Source: Candidatus Thalassarchaeaceae archaeon (GTDB taxonomy: Archaea; Thermoplasmatota; Poseidoniia; Poseidoniales; Thalassarchaeaceae). Taken from it: 9,435 nucleotides of DNA. Both the position numbers and the translations under genes were made by a program. The stretch is taken from contig JASLKO010000167.1 of NCBI GenBank assembly GCA_030747475.1, positions 1 through 9,435 on the forward strand. The letters are read 5' to 3'. This document shows, in pieces, positions 1 to 8,354 of the stretch (positions are counted from its first letter, which is position 1; each line of letters begins with the position of its first letter). A model generated the notes under the pieces. The model searched no databases. It was given only the letters and a program-made list of their open reading frames with translations, and was not told where the DNA came from.

Positions 1-3000
1 GTAAATGCCCATGATTGAGTTGGGTCGACTTGGGAGGTTACACGAAGCAAAGCTTCCAATGATTGACCTGGAGGAGGAGGCGTACCGATTTGTGGCGTCA
101 CCGTCATCTCTACCGTTCGTGCCCCATTGAGAGGGATGGCACCAGTGGATCCTGAGGATGCACCGATAGATGACCCAAGATTGTCTAGGCCAACCCGCCA
201 ACCAAATGGTGATTCAAGGAACAAATTGTATCCCTGAGGGCCGTTTCCATCATTTTTCACATCCACTTCGAAAGTGGTTGGATTGACTGGATCAACATAC
301 AATGTTGAGAATGGTGCTTGGAATGAAACATCGGACAATGTGGGGACATCGAGCGACAATGTAAGTGGGAAATCAATGTCATTGTCATCATCTCTGGCCG
401 TGATGGTCAATTGATAGATTCCTGGAGCTGGAGATTCATCGTGAACCAATGTGAAATCAACCGCTGCGGATTCAGAACCATCGAGTGCAAAACTGGTCTG
501 TGTGAAAGAGGTGAACCATCCATTCATGGTTTGTCCATTGTTGATTCTCATCGGTGTAGATGCACTGATGGACGCATTGGTCGAAATCAATGCTGTATTG
601 CGAATTTGCAATTGCCAAGATGTACTTGTTTGACTGGCATCATCTAGTTGTAACACTGTTTCTGTTGTTGAAACGCGAACACCTGGTGCACTGACAGCAA
701 TGGGGATTTCGAAGAGATTGTTGTCTTCATCAATCTCTTCTTCTTGATTGTCAGGATCAATTCGAATGGTAATGGCTTGAGTTCCTTCATTGAGGGGAGT
801 CCATTCCCATGTGACCCAACGAATCATGCCTGGTCCCAAATCAATCTCTAAATCTCCGAGGTTTTGTGTTCCTGCAATGGCTTCAATCCGAAGATTATCG
901 GCACCGCCACCACCTTGGTTTTCAATTTGAATGGAAATTTCACACGCTTCGTTCACCTGTGGGATGGATGTTGACAATACAAATGAGGCCGGGACGGGAA
1001 GAGGGTCACTTCGCAAATCATTGACACCTGCACCTCTTACTGCAAGGGCAAAGGGTTGGTCACTGCGTTGTCCACCATGTGCTACATCGGTAATTTCAAC
1101 CGTCCAAACGCCCGAAGATGCTTGGTCGATGAGAACGACTTCAACATTGTTGACATCATCGGCATCTCCACCAGTCGTCGAACGGCCATTGGCGAAGTCA
1201 TTGCCTTTGTAGACGGTCCCATCAGGTGCGGTAATGACCATGTCGAGATTGTTTTGCAATTGAGTTGAAGCCCAAGTACTCCCTGGATAGTCAGACCAAG
1301 TCAATACGGCCTTAAATGGAGTATTTCCACGACTGAGGTTGAATTGATACTCGCGTGTTTGTCCACTTCGGATGGTGTTTCGATCATCAACCCAAACCCC
1401 TGTATCAGTCCCAGGGATGAGTGAATTGGCGAGATTGACACGCCCCCATCCCTCATTCATATTGGGGATATCGCGTGAACCGGTATCTTCTGCACCAAGA
1501 ATCAGCATGCCTTTGATGAGGGCGCCTTGAGGTGATGGACGACCTGCGACTTCCATCAGATATTCGCGAATCAATACCGATGCACCTGCAGCATTTGGAG
1601 CAGCCATCGAAGTACCACTGTATTCCAAATACCATGTGCTGTCCCAAGACGAACCAGCTGTGTCTCCGGCATCTTGACTGCGACAAGATCTGACCCAAGA
1701 GCCTGGTGCGGTTACATCTGGTTTGATGCGTCCATCATCGGTTGGTCCGCGGCTGCTACCATCTGCCAATGTGCTCGGAGCGCCACCACCACGATTGTGA
1801 TGATTGCCGACTGCAACGACATTCTTCGCTGTGGCGGGTGGTGTAATCGTATCAGAATCTGGACCATCATTCCCAGCGGAGACCAGGACCAACATTCCAT
1901 TGTAAGACCAGAATTGGTCATACTGACTTGTGCGGCTGTCCGCATCCTCACTACTGGTTGTGTATTCACCATAATATCCATCGGTTCCCCAAGAATTGGT
2001 ATGGATGTATGAATTGCCTTCGTATCCTTTTCTGACAAGGGTGTCCATGCTCACGCCACCAAAGTTTCCTGAACTGTCATCTTCCATGGCTTGGAAGCGA
2101 AGTGTTGCCTGTGGTGCGACACCTGCATACCCACCACGACTGCCATTGCCCAATACTGTACAAGCGACGTGAGTACCGTGGCCTGAATGTTGATCCTCGG
2201 TGGATGAATCTCCCCAGATTACCGATTCAACGTGTTGAATTCGTCCATTAAAATCACCATGATCTTGATCGATTCCAGAATCGGCAACCGTCACCGAATG
2301 GCCACTTCCATTCAAACCTACAACGAAGTAATTCGCCACATCATCAGCACGCATATGGCCGATTGCAACGTTATTGTCAATACTGAAAACGGGCTCAAGA
2401 CTAAGCCAAGAGAGGGCAGGTTCTGCGGCTACTGTAGCGATGTCGGATAGTGAAAGAAGACCAAGATGTCGACCTGTGTCGATTGGACGGTGATCTGTGA
2501 GATAATTTTCTGCTGTGCTGTCTAAATTCCCCATTAATCCAGGCAACCGAACATGATCTTGTGGAGTACCCATGTCAGCTAGGCGCCAACCTGAAAGTTG
2601 CACAGCTGTGGATGGAGAAGATTGTAACGGAAGTTCAGAAGCTTCGGTGAGTAGGTCACTGACATGCTGATCGACCATGAATGCCAATGGAAGGGCATGA
2701 ATGGCTGCGACCATGGGTAGGTTTGCTGCAGCATTGAGGGCTTCGGGGTGACCTTGAATCAAGAAGCCAGATGGGGGAATGTGTGCCCGAACTTCAACGC
2801 CGGGTAATTCAGTCAGAGCCACGCGTCCAGACCACAAACCCACATCTCCATCAATGAGTACCAATGCAATATCTGTCCGAATTGTGGTCAATACTTCGGG
2901 GACCGTGACATCCGATTGTAAACCTGAAATTGTAAATTGACCCAAATGAGTGTCAGCTGTGGTGTCGCGAACATTCTCTTCACCATCCCAACTGGATGAT

Positions 3001-3167
3001 GGAGATACACTACTGATGCTATCGGGATCAGGTGTCAATACAATCCGTTCGATGCCCGATGAATCATCTTCTGGCTCATCATAAACCGGGGTTGAGGTCA
3101 GTGTAAAAGGGGCCATACTTGACATCAGTAGTACTCCAAGAATACAGTACACAATTCGATGCCGCAC
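1..3167 (-). CDS. Secreted multidomain subtilisin-like serine protease (S8, KP-43-like), 3' end cut by window
   Basis: Exported endopeptidase of the subtilase family, likely degrading proteins outside the cell or processing surface proteins. The frame is open for 1055 codons and runs off the window. The GTG at 3167 starts a signal peptide (MRHRIVYCILGVLLMSSMA); GGGGAG lies 4 bases upstream. Residues about 27-280 look like a propeptide or N-terminal domain. The catalytic domain has D296 (VADSGID), H330 (GHGTHVA), oxyanion N433 (SAGND) and S520 (GTSMAAP), plus SSRGPTDDGRIKPD, a signature shared with KP-43-type subtilases. Residues about 590-715 form the jelly-roll or P-domain-like module usual in that group. 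Residues about 738-830 resemble CARDB (ending EIDEDNN), and about 943 to the edge resemble a NEW3 domain (GW near mid-domain, VTP late). All catalytic residues are present, so it should be active. The family call is firm; the accessory domain names are by eye. Any membrane anchor or sorting signal would lie beyond the window. Confidence 0.95.
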   Translation of the reverse strand, partial: MRHRIVYCILGVLLMSSMAPFTLTSTPVYDEPEDDSSGIERIVLTPDPDSISSVSPSSSWDGEENVRDTTADTHLGQFTISGLQSDVTVPEVLTTIRTDIALVLIDGDVGLWSGRVALTELPGVEVRAHIPPSGFLIQGHPEALNAAANLPMVAAIHALPLAFMVDQHVSDLLTEASELPLQSSPSTAVQLSGWRLADMGTPQDHVRLPGLMGNLDSTAENYLTDHRPIDTGRHLGLLSLSDIATVAAEPALSWLSLEPVFSIDNNVAIGHMRADDVANYFVVGLNGSGHSVTVADSGIDQDHGDFNGRIQHVESVIWGDSSTEDQHSGHGTHVACTVLGNGSRGGYAGVAPQATLRFQAMEDDSSGNFGGVSMDTLVRKGYEGNSYIHTNSWGTDGYYGEYTTSSEDADSRTSQYDQFWSYNGMLVLVSAGNDGPDSDTITPPATAKNVVAVGNHHNRGGGAPSTLADGSSRGPTDDGRIKPDVTAPGSWVRSCRSQDAGDTAGSSWDSTWYLEYSGTSMAAPNAAGASVLIREYLMEVAGRPSPQGALIKGMLILGAEDTGSRDIPNMNEGWGRVNLANSLIPGTDTGVWVDDRNTIRSGQTREYQFNLSRGNTPFKAVLTWSDYPGSTWASTQLQNNLDMVITAPDGTVYKGNDFANGRSTTGGDADDVNNVEVVLIDQASSGVWTVEITDVAHGGQRSDQPFALAVRGAGVNDLRSDPLPVPASFVLSTSIPQVNEACEISIQIENQGGGGADNLRIEAIAGTQNLGDLEIDLGPGMIRWVTWEWTPLNEGTQAITIRIDPDNQEEEIDEDNNLFEIPIAVSAPGVRVSTTETVLQLDDASQTSTSWQLQIRNTALISTNASISASTPMRINNGQTMNGWFTSFTQTSFALDGSESAAVDFTLVHDESPAPGIYQLTITARDDDNDIDFPLTLSLDVPTLSDVSFQAPFSTLYVDPVNPTTFEVDVKNDGNGPQGYNLFLESPFGWRVGLDNLGSSIGASSGSTGAIPLNGARTVEMTVTPQIGTPPPPGQSLEALLRVTSQVDPTQSWAF

Positions 3168-3171
3168 GTGA

Positions 3172-3188
3172 CTCCCCAAAGGTGGGGG
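3172..3188 (-). promoter_or_regulatory. Ribosome-binding site of the protease gene with possible 4-bp hairpin
   Basis: GGGGAG at 3177-3172 is 4 bases before the GTG start and is the only Shine-Dalgarno-like match that explains this start. A run of five C at 3188-3184 lies just upstream and could pair CCCC with GGGG across a six-base ACCTTT loop. That would hide the site. The stem is short, so a regulatory role is only a possibility. Confidence 0.4.
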
Positions 3189-3222
3189 CTGCTGAGTCCG
3201 CTTTCTATCTTCCCTGCTCTTG

Positions 3223-3241
3223 ACGACACCATAGGTGTCGT
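3223..3241 (-). terminator. Perfect inverted repeat directly after the 225-residue gene
   Basis: ACGACACC-TAT-GGTGTCGT on the minus strand forms a perfect 8-bp stem with a 3-base loop, starting at the base next to the TAA stop (3244-3242). No T-tract follows, so it is not a classical intrinsic terminator. It could be a 3'-end stabiliser, a processing site or a partial terminator ahead of the protease gene. The structure is seen directly; the role is inferred. Confidence 0.45.
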
Positions 3242-3919
3242 TTAGAACCAATGACGCTCAGCATCGAGGGTGTGTGTCTCAAATGTGTAGTCACCAACTT
3301 CAATGGTCCAAGATTGCTTTGAAACTGGTCCGCAACATTCAGATTCGTAATCAAGAGTGATTTCAATGATGTACAATTCCCAAATGGATTCCCCAGTAAT
3401 AATCAATTCAAGATCATCTCCCGCAATCGAAGTGTGAGCCAACAATGAAATTGGTCCAAAGTTAGTCGAATTAAGGACCTCTCCTTCTTGATTGGAAAAT
3501 GTTGCATCGACCTCAACATTTGCAATTCCACGGGTTCCGTAATTGTGCACTTGCAATAGTACAACGTGACCAGGACCGCCCTGTTTGTACACAACTTCAA
3601 CATTGACGGCATCTCGAGGAACAACCCAGAAACCAATCGCAAAAAGACTGAACATTAACGCGGCCATGAACACCGATGCAAGTACGACTCTAGCGGGTGT
3701 AACATGACTGGCAACATCTTGCGCCCGTTCGAATGCTTGGTCGGCAATTTCTCGTTGCTCATCGGTGACTTCAAAATCATCCTTCAGGATTTTTTTCTTC
3801 ATGCTTCGAATGCGATCGGTTAGACTCAACTTGTCACCATTCGCAGCTTCCAAATCAGGGTTATCGGGATCACCAACCAATGTGTACATGCCCTCGATTT
3901 CTTCATCGTCTTTAGCCAT
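3242..3919 (-). CDS. Small single-pass membrane protein of unknown function
   Basis: A 225-residue protein that I do not recognise. Residues 1-77 are charged and probably cytoplasmic, first very acidic (DDEEIEG), then basic around RSMKKKILK, then helical (EVTDEQREIADQAFERAQ). Residues about 78-100 are one clear membrane helix (VVLASVFMAALMFSLFAIGF). Residues 101-225 are outside and beta-rich, in the manner of a small Ig-like or CARDB-like fold (VVYKQGGPGHVVLLQVHNYG, then NVEVDATF). They include two adjacent cysteines, C195 and C196, and the sequon NST. There is no cleavable signal; the helix would act as a signal anchor with the N terminus inside. The ATG at 3919 is supported by an excellent ribosome-binding site that overlaps the stop of the upstream 1472-residue gene, so the pair is almost certainly co-translated. 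A role as membrane partner or anchor of that protein is inference from coupling only. Confidence 0.85.
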   Translation of the reverse strand: MAKDDEEIEGMYTLVGDPDNPDLEAANGDKLSLTDRIRSMKKKILKDDFEVTDEQREIADQAFERAQDVASHVTPARVVLASVFMAALMFSLFAIGFWVVPRDAVNVEVVYKQGGPGHVVLLQVHNYGTRGIANVEVDATFSNQEGEVLNSTNFGPISLLAHTSIAGDDLELIITGESIWELYIIEITLDYESECCGPVSKQSWTIEVGDYTFETHTLDAERHWF

Positions 3920-3930
3920 TATATCACCCC
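3920..3930 (-). promoter_or_regulatory. Strong ribosome-binding site overlapping upstream stop codon (translational coupling)
   Basis: GGGGTGAT at 3930-3923 closely matches the GGAGGTGAT complement of the archaeal and bacterial 16S 3' end. Its TGA (3926-3924) is also the stop of the 1472-residue gene, and it sits 3 bases before the ATG at 3919. A ribosome ending on the large gene is placed to restart on the small one. Confidence 0.75.
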
Positions 3931-6900
3931 GCCAATGTCGCCAATCCCGTCACGATGGCAGTGGTCAATGGTTCTGGCAATAGATAGTGGGTTGTATGCC
4001 CATTAAAGCCCATCAAATTGAGTAATGATAAATCGGATGCAAGACCGTTGATGCCGATGGTTGTACCTGTTGGAATTCCACCGGTAACCTGGGCGTCAAT
4101 CAAAACGGCTCGACCGTCGAAGGTTGTATCGCCAACGTCGACTGTTGCTCGAGCATTCGCAATGATTCTCCCTCCACGAACATCTTCGATTTTGACGATT
4201 GGATACGCGCCTCCAATCGTGTTGACTTCAATGGTTGCACTCTTGAGATTCTCTCCTGCGGCTTCCAATTGCTCAAGCCAAACACCTGGTTGAGCTGGTA
4301 CATCATTCTGTCGTAGATACAGGCGTTCGATACCATTGCCACTACTTGTGACACGTAAACCGAATTCAGCCGTTGGTTCAATGCTCATGTGACTGGCTAG
4401 ATTTTGAGCAAGAAGAAGCGTGTCGCCACGGGCTTCAACAGCACGCCCAGTTGTTGAGATGAACAAATCCATACCGGGACCAGATGATGAAAATATCAGT
4501 GTGGCCATCCCTTGGAAACCCAATGGTTTGGTAATATCAAAGACTGTTGATGGAGCTGTGGTGAGATTCATTTGACTTGGCAATTCATGCAAAAATACGG
4601 TCGCAGGCCACCATTTTCCTGCACTAAATCGGTTCATCTGTAGCATTAGAGAATCAATCGACAAACCATTTTGGTCTGCACTTTCTGCTTCCATCCCAAC
4701 AGAAACTGTTGCACCCAATGAGGCGGTCATGTCCAATTGCTTGGGAATTCCTTGTAACAGTAATTCGTAACGCGTTTGTTCGGAACGATCGAGTAATGTT
4801 GCATGAATCGCATCTAGTGATGTACTCATTTGATAATTACTGAAAATAGACAATTGAGGGACCACCGGGCGATAATCGGTCGTAATTTGTGATTCAACTT
4901 TCAAATCGGTTGATTGGCCCGGTTCGAAGCCGAGTAACATTAGATGTAGATCACGGCCGTTGTAATTGTTTACTTCAATCATAAATTCTTCATTTGCAGG
5001 TTTCCATCCAACCAATTCGATATCGATGTTCCACAGGTCGGTTACCGAGAGATTTTGGTAATCGACTGAGAGATCGATTGTAGGGGCAACATCAGGCATC
5101 CAAATGCGAGAGTGGAATGCAGTGTGATTGTCTTCAGCCATGTCTGCTTCCATAGAAATCCCATGTATCCATTCTGGTTCAGGCAATTCCATACGACCTT
5201 GTTTGGCATCGACGACCAGATCAAATCCTTGATCAGCGTCCAATTCAATTCCGAATGAGAAATCAGAACGTTGGTCATCGATTGCACCACCGGTCACACT
5301 GGTCACCAATTCTCCTAGCATTCCATTCACACTCTGTCCGAAATCAGTGAATCCTGCTAAGAAGAATGCAATCCCTGCCAGCCCTTCATCGGTGGTGAAT
5401 TCTGGGACATCAAGAGCACTGGCTTCACCGACACCTCCTTGGGGAATTTCCATTGCAAGGTTTGAGGGGAGAGGGTCAATCAGTACATGTGCGTTCAAGC
5501 CATCTGCTGGCGAGTCATGGGTCGTATGATCTTCAATCACTGCATGGAATGGTGCATCACCTGGACCGACAAGGAAACCTTTCCCACGACCTGCTTCACC
5601 AGGCACACCGGGCATCTCAGCACCTAGATATCCAACTTCAGTAATTCCATGTACACGTACAGAGAGAGTGGCTTCATTGACATCCTGATCTTGGATGAAC
5701 AAGAAATGGTCGCCATCCATGGTTTTCGGGTCAGTTGCATTGGAGATCATCAGAGAAATCGAACCGATGGGTGTTTGAGAAATCCAAGAAATATCATCAC
5801 CAATGGCCATCGTAAAGTTCCCGGGTAAAACGTCGATATCGAGGACCTGCCGTTGTTGACCCTCCCGCCCAGCATAGATGATTTCACCAATGTCTCGATC
5901 CGATACGAATGTGAGATCTGTTGCGGATACGTTGACATCAAGTGATGCGGGGTGGTCTGAGATGTACACATATTGGAAATCACTTGTGTCAAGGTCAATA
6001 TTGCCAAATTCATCATCCTCGTGCTCTAGGAACATGACGCGCAATGGGTCACCTCCCACCGCACCAAGAGAAATTTGTTGTGACTGCGTATCTACATCAT
6101 CGACGATGTGTAATGAATGCAGACCCTCATGATGCAAACTAATGGCAATCGGAACCAATTTGCTCACATCAGACCCATTGCGATGTCTAACAGAGGTCGT
6201 ACTTTGATCATCAGCCAACAATAAATGGGGACCATAGGCCACAGGGACGTCGGTTGAGCCCATCACAAGTTGAAGCAGGTCTACCGCCATAGGTTCTCGA
6301 CCAAATTCGAAGTGGTCCATCATCTCCAGATGAATCGCTGTGCCTTGTGTCGCACTACCCGTACTTCCACTAATGACGTCGACAAGTGCATTTGGTATGC
6401 TATTGATGATGTTTGAGATATCGATGAAGATATCGACCACAGCCAAAATTGTAACATCAAGAATCTTCGAGAGAATGTCCAGACTGTCGTCGAGAGTTCC
6501 GATTTCTTGTTCATCACTCCCACCTAGCCAGAAGTCCCCATACAGAATCATGCCTGTCGGCAAATATTCCACATTCAATCGTGTCATTCTGTAATCAGTA
6601 TCTGCACCTTCTCGTAGGAACCACGAAACATAATCCAGTGATGTTACCGATTGTGTTGAACGAAGGAGAACGAGGGTATTTGGTGGGTTCTGTGGATCGA
6701 TTGGAAGGCTAGGATCGTTTACATTGGGGGTTGAATCACGTGTGAAATTTTTAATGCCTAGTATCAACGATAATTGTGTAGGAATTTGACCGGGGAGTTC
6801 TGGTTGAGAGGCACTTCCAAGCATTTGGAAACAGCGTTCAATTTCTGTTGGGCTCATCGTCCCAGAAGGCATGCCACGAAGCCAAACAAGTGTATCTGAA

Positions 6901-8342
6901 CTATTCCCATATGGATCACTTGAGCTCTCTCTGTAAGCGCTACGATTTTCGTGGAAATGCAGCCAGAGATCCGCCCGTTCATCTGCATAATATTCAATCG
7001 TAGTCAAACCATCTTCGCCAACCGTACCTGAGCCGGATGGGAGAACATTGTCCGTACGAATCGTCAAATCAACAATTGATGGCAAATTATAGTCTGTTGA
7101 ATTGGGGTGGACACCCATTTCTAAATATGACAATTCCCAGACTTCTCGTTGTCCATTGTTATCCGGTGAAAAATGTGCATAACCGAAACCAACACCAATT
7201 CGACAATCATGTTGCCAGGATTCATTGAGATGATTCGCATTTGGTTGATAGTGTGATGGACATTGTGTCTGACCTCCATTGTCAATTTGAATTGAAATTG
7301 GGGCTGAAAGAGCGGCGATGGTGATGCCAGAATCTGATGAATTGCCTGGAACACCTGAAGTGAAGCCTGAGGCCAATAGCGCCAAGGCCGCCAATACTTC
7401 TGTACCAGCAGCGGTTAAATCGAACCAAAATCGCTCAAATCCAACCTGCAATGCCCAATCTGTTGGTGCGATTGTAAAGTGAGAATCGATTAACCAAACG
7501 TATGATTCACCAGATTCTGTAGGGTTGATTCCATAGGCAAATGGTTTCAGCAAAGTGACCTCAAATGATTCCATGTTCACCCAAATTTGATCCGATGGGT
7601 CGATGACCTCAACCCTGAATTCAATGGTTGGCTCAATCCACAATTGTGTCGGGGGCGATCCAAGTAAACCCCAACCTTGTCCAGGAGATGGGTCAAAACC
7701 CAGGGTAATGCCAACACGCACATCGGGATTTTCAACCTGAGTTGTACTAGGATCGTCATCGCCATCGATGTCTATTTCATGCATCAAAGGGGTTTGACTA
7801 AACAGACTCAACAATGAAGAAGAAAATGGAACTACAGTGAATTTTTCATGGTGAGGGCCATTGTTCTGTGCTTGATATTCTGTCCAAATGACATAATCTG
7901 TGAGATTCAAAAGTGTACCCCAAATTGTATCGACCAAACCTGGTGGAGCATCGGCACCTAACAGAATATCGATTGGTTGGGGGTGTTCGGCAGCCACAGG
8001 TGTCGTTGATTCAACACCCAATCCATCAAGTGCCATATCCATGTGTGTCAATGGATCTTCTGAACCTAGACTACGAACCCCATTCCGAACTGGAGCCAAG
8101 GCTTGATCAGCGTCAGATTGGATTTCTCCATTTAACGCCCAATCTCTTGTTTCCAATACATCGTTAAGTTCAGCAATAATCCCGAAATCCTCAGCTCGTA
8201 CTTGAGAGGCTTCAACGACCATGATTGGACTTAACATTGGCAAAATGAGGACGAGAATAAGGGCCATGCTGGTTCGGTCTCGAGCGCGTGGCGCCGCCAG
8301 AATGAGACGGGTACTATCCTCCATGTCGGTATACACTGCCAC
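3924..8342 (-). CDS. Very large secreted protein of unknown function, with degenerate internal repeats
   Basis: A 1472-residue exported protein that I do not recognise. A hydrophobic signal core follows M26 (MALILVLILPMLSPIMVV, then an EA|SQ-like cleavage site), so the mature protein lies outside the membrane. Possible starts are GTG 8342, GTG 8336 and ATG 8324. GGCGGAG at 8352-8346 is 3 bases from the first and a more usual 9 from the second. The mature chain is acidic, beta-rich and cysteine-poor (C361, C380, C504), with about 14 N-x-S/T sequons. An aspartate-rich calcium-type loop (DIDGDDDPS) starts at D191. Hydrophobic, probably amphipathic helical stretches lie at about 622-658 and 985-1015. 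From residue about 594 a motif (L/I/V)P-x-x-hydrophobic recurs, for example LPSNLAMEIP, GIPKQLDMTAS and LPSQMNLTTA, suggesting repeated domains. The C terminus (LTTAIVTGLATLAG) is mildly hydrophobic, with no charged tail. No protease, glycosidase or binding motif is apparent. Probable roles such as surface structure or adhesion are guesses. Confidence 0.9.
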   Translation of the reverse strand: MAVYTDMEDSTRLILAAPRARDRTSMALILVLILPMLSPIMVVEASQVRAEDFGIIAELNDVLETRDWALNGEIQSDADQALAPVRNGVRSLGSEDPLTHMDMALDGLGVESTTPVAAEHPQPIDILLGADAPPGLVDTIWGTLLNLTDYVIWTEYQAQNNGPHHEKFTVVPFSSSLLSLFSQTPLMHEIDIDGDDDPSTTQVENPDVRVGITLGFDPSPGQGWGLLGSPPTQLWIEPTIEFRVEVIDPSDQIWVNMESFEVTLLKPFAYGINPTESGESYVWLIDSHFTIAPTDWALQVGFERFWFDLTAAGTEVLAALALLASGFTSGVPGNSSDSGITIAALSAPISIQIDNGGQTQCPSHYQPNANHLNESWQHDCRIGVGFGYAHFSPDNNGQREVWELSYLEMGVHPNSTDYNLPSIVDLTIRTDNVLPSGSGTVGEDGLTTIEYYADERADLWLHFHENRSAYRESSSDPYGNSSDTLVWLRGMPSGTMSPTEIERCFQMLGSASQPELPGQIPTQLSLILGIKNFTRDSTPNVNDPSLPIDPQNPPNTLVLLRSTQSVTSLDYVSWFLREGADTDYRMTRLNVEYLPTGMILYGDFWLGGSDEQEIGTLDDSLDILSKILDVTILAVVDIFIDISNIINSIPNALVDVISGSTGSATQGTAIHLEMMDHFEFGREPMAVDLLQLVMGSTDVPVAYGPHLLLADDQSTTSVRHRNGSDVSKLVPIAISLHHEGLHSLHIVDDVDTQSQQISLGAVGGDPLRVMFLEHEDDEFGNIDLDTSDFQYVYISDHPASLDVNVSATDLTFVSDRDIGEIIYAGREGQQRQVLDIDVLPGNFTMAIGDDISWISQTPIGSISLMISNATDPKTMDGDHFLFIQDQDVNEATLSVRVHGITEVGYLGAEMPGVPGEAGRGKGFLVGPGDAPFHAVIEDHTTHDSPADGLNAHVLIDPLPSNLAMEIPQGGVGEASALDVPEFTTDEGLAGIAFFLAGFTDFGQSVNGMLGELVTSVTGGAIDDQRSDFSFGIELDADQGFDLVVDAKQGRMELPEPEWIHGISMEADMAEDNHTAFHSRIWMPDVAPTIDLSVDYQNLSVTDLWNIDIELVGWKPANEEFMIEVNNYNGRDLHLMLLGFEPGQSTDLKVESQITTDYRPVVPQLSIFSNYQMSTSLDAIHATLLDRSEQTRYELLLQGIPKQLDMTASLGATVSVGMEAESADQNGLSIDSLMLQMNRFSAGKWWPATVFLHELPSQMNLTTAPSTVFDITKPLGFQGMATLIFSSSGPGMDLFISTTGRAVEARGDTLLLAQNLASHMSIEPTAEFGLRVTSSGNGIERLYLRQNDVPAQPGVWLEQLEAAGENLKSATIEVNTIGGAYPIVKIEDVRGGRIIANARATVDVGDTTFDGRAVLIDAQVTGGIPTGTTIGINGLASDLSLLNLMGFNGHTTHYLLPEPLTTAIVTGLATLAG
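4076..6563 (-). repeat. Degenerate protein repeat region within the 1472-residue protein
   Basis: A short motif, a small hydrophobic residue then P, two or three residues, then alternating hydrophobics, appears at L594 (LPTGMILYG), V730 (VPIAISLHH), L839 (LPGNFTMAIG), L958 (LPSNLAMEIP), A1086 (APTIDLSVDY), I1199 (IPKQLDMTAS), L1254 (LPSQMNLTTA) and I1423 (IPTGTTIGING). Five successive gaps are 136, 109, 119, 128 and 113 residues, then 55 and 169. The strongest matches are at 958, 1199 and 1254; the others are loose and may be chance. No DNA-level repeat is visible, so any duplication is old. Confidence 0.35.
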
Positions 8343-8345
8343 TCG

Positions 8346-8352
8346 CTCCGCC
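8346..8352 (-). promoter_or_regulatory. Ribosome-binding site deciding the start of the 1472-residue gene
   Basis: GGCGGAG lies 3 bases before GTG 8342 and 9 bases before GTG 8336, but 21 bases before ATG 8324. The spacing favours GTG 8336, which would shorten the protein by two residues. The signal peptide is intact with any of these starts. Confidence 0.5.
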
Positions 8353-8354
8353 TA

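Noticed and set aside
1453..2038. Two minus-strand frames of 81 and 108 codons, and a 112-codon plus-strand frame, inside the protease gene
   Set aside because: They overlap the catalytic core, whose D, H, N and S motifs are all in the frame starting at 3167; the composition of the other frames is not protein-like.
1..3167. Protease gene as a pseudogene or frameshifted copy
   Set aside because: I translated the frame from 3167 to the window edge and found no stop or frame change; all catalytic motifs are in one frame.
3168..3241. Archaeal TATA/BRE promoter before the protease gene
   Set aside because: The gap holds only a weak purine-rich stretch (GGGAAGATAGAAAG) and nothing like TTTATATA; I cannot support a promoter here.
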